A DNA stretch of 60,120 nt, from assembly GCA_963205315.1 (NCBI GenBank), contig CAUJIO010000037.1, positions 1 through 60,120 on the forward strand, given 5' to 3'. Below, piece by piece: positions 57,678 to 60,120 of this stretch. The position numbers were made by a program, and so were the translations under genes. The DNA is from Pseudomonadota bacterium (GTDB lineage: Bacteria > Pseudomonadota > Alphaproteobacteria > Rhizobiales > Aestuariivirgaceae). Positions within the stretch are counted from its first letter, which is position 1; each line of letters opens with the position of its first letter. The notes beneath the pieces are model-generated. The model was not told the DNA's origin. It did no database searches and saw nothing but the letters and a program-made list of their open reading frames with translations.

Positions 57678-59186
57678 ATGGCGAAGCCCTCACGCGGCAT
57701 TGATGTTCTACCCAAGGTCGGCCGCGCCACAGCGAGGGTGTTCAGCAGCGATGCCCTGAATTTCGTCGGTGAATTGCAGCGCGTCTCAAAGCCCGGACGC
57801 GATCTGGCCAGACAGCAGCGCGCCGAACGCCAGCAGATGTTCGACAAGGGCGGGCTGCCGGATTTCAGGCCGGAGACGGCGGCAATCCGCGCCGGTTCGT
57901 GGAAGGCGGCGGCGCTGCCGCGCGATCTTGCCGACGTGCGGTGCGGCATCGTCACAGCACCGGCGCGCAAGGATCTGCTTCTGGCGCTCAATTCCGGTGC
58001 AAGACTTTGCCTGGCGGATTTTGCCGACGTCCTGTCGCCCGCCTGGGACTCGCTGATCGACGCTCACCTCAATCTCATGGACCGCTGGACCAGCGCCATG
58101 GAGCATGTCGACCCCGCCAACGGCCGGCGCATCTCCTTGTCGCAACGGCTGGCAACGCTGATGGTGCAGCCACGCAGCCTGATGGCGGATGAGCCGCGGG
58201 TGAAATGCGACGGCAAGCCGGTGGCCTCCGGCCTGTTCGATGCCGGTCTCTATCTCTTCCACACGGCGAAGGTGGCGTTGGCGAAGGCCTCAGCCCCCTA
58301 TCTGCAACTCGCCGATATCGCATCGCAAGCCGAGGCGCGGCTGTGGAACGATATCCTGTTGCATGCACAGAGCCTGCTTGGACTGCCCGCGGGCACGATC
58401 CGCGTTCATGTGCGCATCGACACGCTGTCCGCCGCCTTCGAGATCGACGAAATCATCCACGAGCTGCGCGAGCACATCGCCGGAGTGTCATGCGGTGGGT
58501 TCAGCTACGGCTTCGATGTGGTGCGAAGCCTTGGCCGCCACAAGACACGCATCAGCGGCGATGACGGCATAGCGGATACGGCCCTCAGGGATCTCCTCGT
58601 GCGCACGGCGCATCATCGCGGCCTGACAGCGCTGGCTCCCTTGGCCCGTGCCGATGCAAAGGCGCTGGGCGAACAGGCTGTGCGTTCGGGATTTGATGGC
58701 TTGTGGGTCTCGCATCCTGAACACGTGGCGGCAGCGCAGAAAGTCTTCAACGACGACATGCCGACGGCCAACCAGATCTACGTCTCGCGCGATGACGTGG
58801 TGGTTTCACAGAAAGACCTTGTTGCGGTCACTGGCAATACGCCTTCGACAGCATCCCTGGCTGATCACATCCGGGCTTCAATTCTGGTACTGGACTCGTG
58901 GCTCAGCGGTGGCGGCAGCGTCACGGTGGACGGAGCAATCGAGGACAGGACGAGTGCAGACTTTCGCCGGGCGCAATTGTGGCAGTGGCTGCATCATGGC
59001 GTGAAGCTCGACACGGGTGCGAAGTTGACCGCTGCGCTGTTCGACAAGGTTTTGATCGAAAGTCTCGCCTCGCTCAAGTCCAGCAATGGCCGCTTCAAGG
59101 AAGCCGCGGCCCTGCTGAAGACAATGGTGTCAGCACCCGATCTCGAGACTGACATTTTCACGCAAGCCTGGAAAAAGCTCGCATGA
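57678..59186 (+). CDS. Malate synthase A-like protein with altered metal site
   Basis: The 502-residue protein aligns along its length with AceB-type malate synthase: LPDFRPETAAIR (60-71), ADFADVLSPAWDSLIDAHLN (113-132), EARLWNDILLHAQSLLGLPAGTI, RTAHHRGLTALAPL, SGFDGLWVSHPEHV, GAIEDRTSADF and LWQWLHH. But the Mg ligand Glu252 (E. coli numbering) is Asp248 here, and the second ligand Asp280, in the invariant GRWD motif, is Ser276 in CGGFSYGF. The Arg of RVRGLHL is Gln164. The probable base Asp447 is kept (Asp423). It may be inactive, act on another substrate, or be regulatory. It sits between glcF and ureD with overlapping ends. Confidence 0.85.
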   Translation: MAKPSRGIDVLPKVGRATARVFSSDALNFVGELQRVSKPGRDLARQQRAERQQMFDKGGLPDFRPETAAIRAGSWKAAALPRDLADVRCGIVTAPARKDLLLALNSGARLCLADFADVLSPAWDSLIDAHLNLMDRWTSAMEHVDPANGRRISLSQRLATLMVQPRSLMADEPRVKCDGKPVASGLFDAGLYLFHTAKVALAKASAPYLQLADIASQAEARLWNDILLHAQSLLGLPAGTIRVHVRIDTLSAAFEIDEIIHELREHIAGVSCGGFSYGFDVVRSLGRHKTRISGDDGIADTALRDLLVRTAHHRGLTALAPLARADAKALGEQAVRSGFDGLWVSHPEHVAAAQKVFNDDMPTANQIYVSRDDVVVSQKDLVAVTGNTPSTASLADHIRASILVLDSWLSGGGSVTVDGAIEDRTSADFRRAQLWQWLHHGVKLDTGAKLTAALFDKVLIESLASLKSSNGRFKEAAALLKTMVSAPDLETDIFTQAWKKLA

Positions 59187-59968
59187 CCGAAGGTGCCGCC
59201 GTCCGCCACCAGCGTTCGGAGGGCAGCATTCTCCTCAGCACCGGGGCAACAGGCCTACGCCGCATGCGCGAAGACGGTGCGGCGAAAGTCCGCCTGCCGA
59301 TCAACAGCACGGATGCCATCCTCATCAACACTGGCGGCGGTCTGGCGGGTGGTGACCGTTTCCGCTTCGACATCACGGTCGAGACCCAGGGCCAGCTCAC
59401 CGTCACCTCGCAAGCCGCAGAACGCGTCTACCGCACGCTCGGCCCGCCAGCCACCGTGGACGTGTCGCTGAAGGCGGAGGCCGGTACGTCACTCATCTGG
59501 CTGCCGCAGGAGACGATCCTGTTCGATGGCGCCGCGCTGGTGCGCTCGATCGAGGCCGAGCTTGCCTCCGATGCCCGGTTTCTCGCCGTCGAGAGTGTGG
59601 TGCTTGGCCGCGAGGCCAGCGGCGAGACGGTGACCAACGCCAGCCTGCGCGACCGCTGGCGCGTCCGCCAGGCGGGCAAGCTGATCTTCGCCGACGATCT
59701 GGCCTTCGATGGCGCACCACCCGCCAGCCTCGCGACACTGGGAGAAGCCCGCGCCTTCGCCACCGTGGTGCTGGTGGACCGGCAAGCCGAAGACCTCGTT
59801 GAGAGGGTCCGCGCAGAAATCGGCGGCACCGGCAGCGCCAGCGCCTGGTCTGGCAAGCTGGTTGCAAGGATCTGCGCAAGAGACGGCTTCATGCTGCGCA
59901 AATCCTTGATTCCAGCACTTTCGGTGCTGAGCAGAGGGGGTGCGCTGCCTAAAACCTGGTCATTCTGA
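59183..59968 (+). CDS. ureD: Urease accessory protein UreD
   Basis: Scaffold for nickel delivery to urease, acting with UreF and UreG. The 261-residue protein shows the UreD pattern AILINTGGGLAGGDRFRFDI, VTSQAAERVYR and WLPQETILFDGA. ATG 59183 overlaps the malate-synthase-like stop by four bases; ureA follows after nine bases behind GAGGGGA. The size is normal for alphaproteobacterial UreD. Confidence 0.95.
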   Translation: MTEGAAVRHQRSEGSILLSTGATGLRRMREDGAAKVRLPINSTDAILINTGGGLAGGDRFRFDITVETQGQLTVTSQAAERVYRTLGPPATVDVSLKAEAGTSLIWLPQETILFDGAALVRSIEAELASDARFLAVESVVLGREASGETVTNASLRDRWRVRQAGKLIFADDLAFDGAPPASLATLGEARAFATVVLVDRQAEDLVERVRAEIGGTGSASAWSGKLVARICARDGFMLRKSLIPALSVLSRGGALPKTWSF

Positions 59969-59977
59969 GGGGAATTT

Positions 59978-60120
59978 ATGCAACTGACGCCACGCGAGAA
60001 GGACAAGCTGCTGGTTGCCATGGCAGCCATCGTCGCCCGCAAGCGGCTCGAGCGGGGCGTCAAGCTCAACCACCCGGAAGCCATCGCACTCATCACCGAC
60101 TACGTTGTCGAGGGAGCCCG
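59978..60120 (+). CDS. ureA: Urease gamma subunit (partial, 3' end outside window)
   Basis: The first 47 codons read [20 protein letters not shown] and continue with [20 protein letters not shown], the standard UreA N-terminus. A GAGGGGA ribosome binding site precedes ATG 59978. The order ureD-ureA fits the usual urease operon, which presumably continues beyond the window. Confidence 0.95.
   Translation, partial: MQLTPREKDKLLVAMAAIVARKRLERGVKLNHPEAIALITDYVVEGA

Overview
The window is a compact, GC-rich stretch of an alphaproteobacterial chromosome, most likely from the Hyphomicrobiales (Rhizobiales). The evidence is gene content and order: rpsT beside dnaA; dnaN-recF-gyrB; BetI with the ChoXWV choline transporter; short-form HisG with HisZ; a DUF1150 gene behind an Hsp20 gene; the run lptC-lptA-lptB-rpoN-hpf-ptsN; the group NDUFA9-like/uppP/GST/queG; and mosaic palindromic intergenic repeats of rhizobial type. 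There are no insertion sequences, phage genes or CRISPR arrays.

Layout. 1-6.0 kb (minus): an FAD-dependent oxidoreductase cut by the window edge, then gyrB, recF and dnaN. 6.2-10.0 kb (plus): a three-gene cassette, DUF4331 protein, TPR protein and HupE/UreJ-type membrane protein, separating dnaN from dnaA. 10-12.4 kb (minus): dnaA and rpsT. 12.6-17.6 kb: a Gfo/Idh/MocA oxidoreductase, then betI divergent from choXWV. 17.6-26.0 kb (minus): one long operon that imports nucleosides (BMP binding protein, ATPase, two permeases) and salvages them (cdd, punA, deoA, deoB). 26.2-26.9 kb (plus): hsp20 and DUF1150, with a possible RNA thermometer. 26.9-32.4 kb (minus): ptsN, hpf, rpoN, lptB, lptA, lptC and an RNase D-like exonuclease. 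32.4-33.6 kb: tRNA-Leu(CAG) and two tandem paralogous secreted proteins of unknown function. 33.8-39.1 kb: NDUFA9-like protein, uppP, GST, queG, an epimerase and an alpha/beta hydrolase. 39.2-42.4 kb: a MacAB-type exporter. 42.4-45.1 kb: an MltB-type transglycosylase, an ECF sigma factor with a cupin anti-sigma factor, and a tiny secreted protein. 45.2-48.6 kb: hisG, hisZ, hisS. 48.8-53.6 kb (minus): lutA-lutB-lutC followed by two unknown genes and an FAH-family hydrolase, all with overlapping ends. 53.7-60.1 kb (plus): glcD-glcE-glcF, a malate-synthase-like gene, ureD and the start of ureA.

How the genes work together. The last block joins 2-hydroxyacid oxidation (lactate by LutABC, glycolate by GlcDEF, which yields glyoxylate) to a protein of the malate synthase family and to urease. 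The malate-synthase-like protein has lost one of the two Mg ligands of that family and has Asp for Glu at the other, yet it sits in overlap-coupled order with ureD. It is the most interesting single gene here. Other points for follow-up are the cassette between dnaA and dnaN, an apparent Asn-to-Lys change in the GyrB ATP site, the tandem secreted paralogs, two clear operator-like palindromes, a ROSE-like hairpin before hsp20, and an unknown lut-operon protein with an Ada-like cysteine segment. Start sites were chosen from ribosome binding sites, stop/start overlaps and family alignments recalled from memory. No database search was run.
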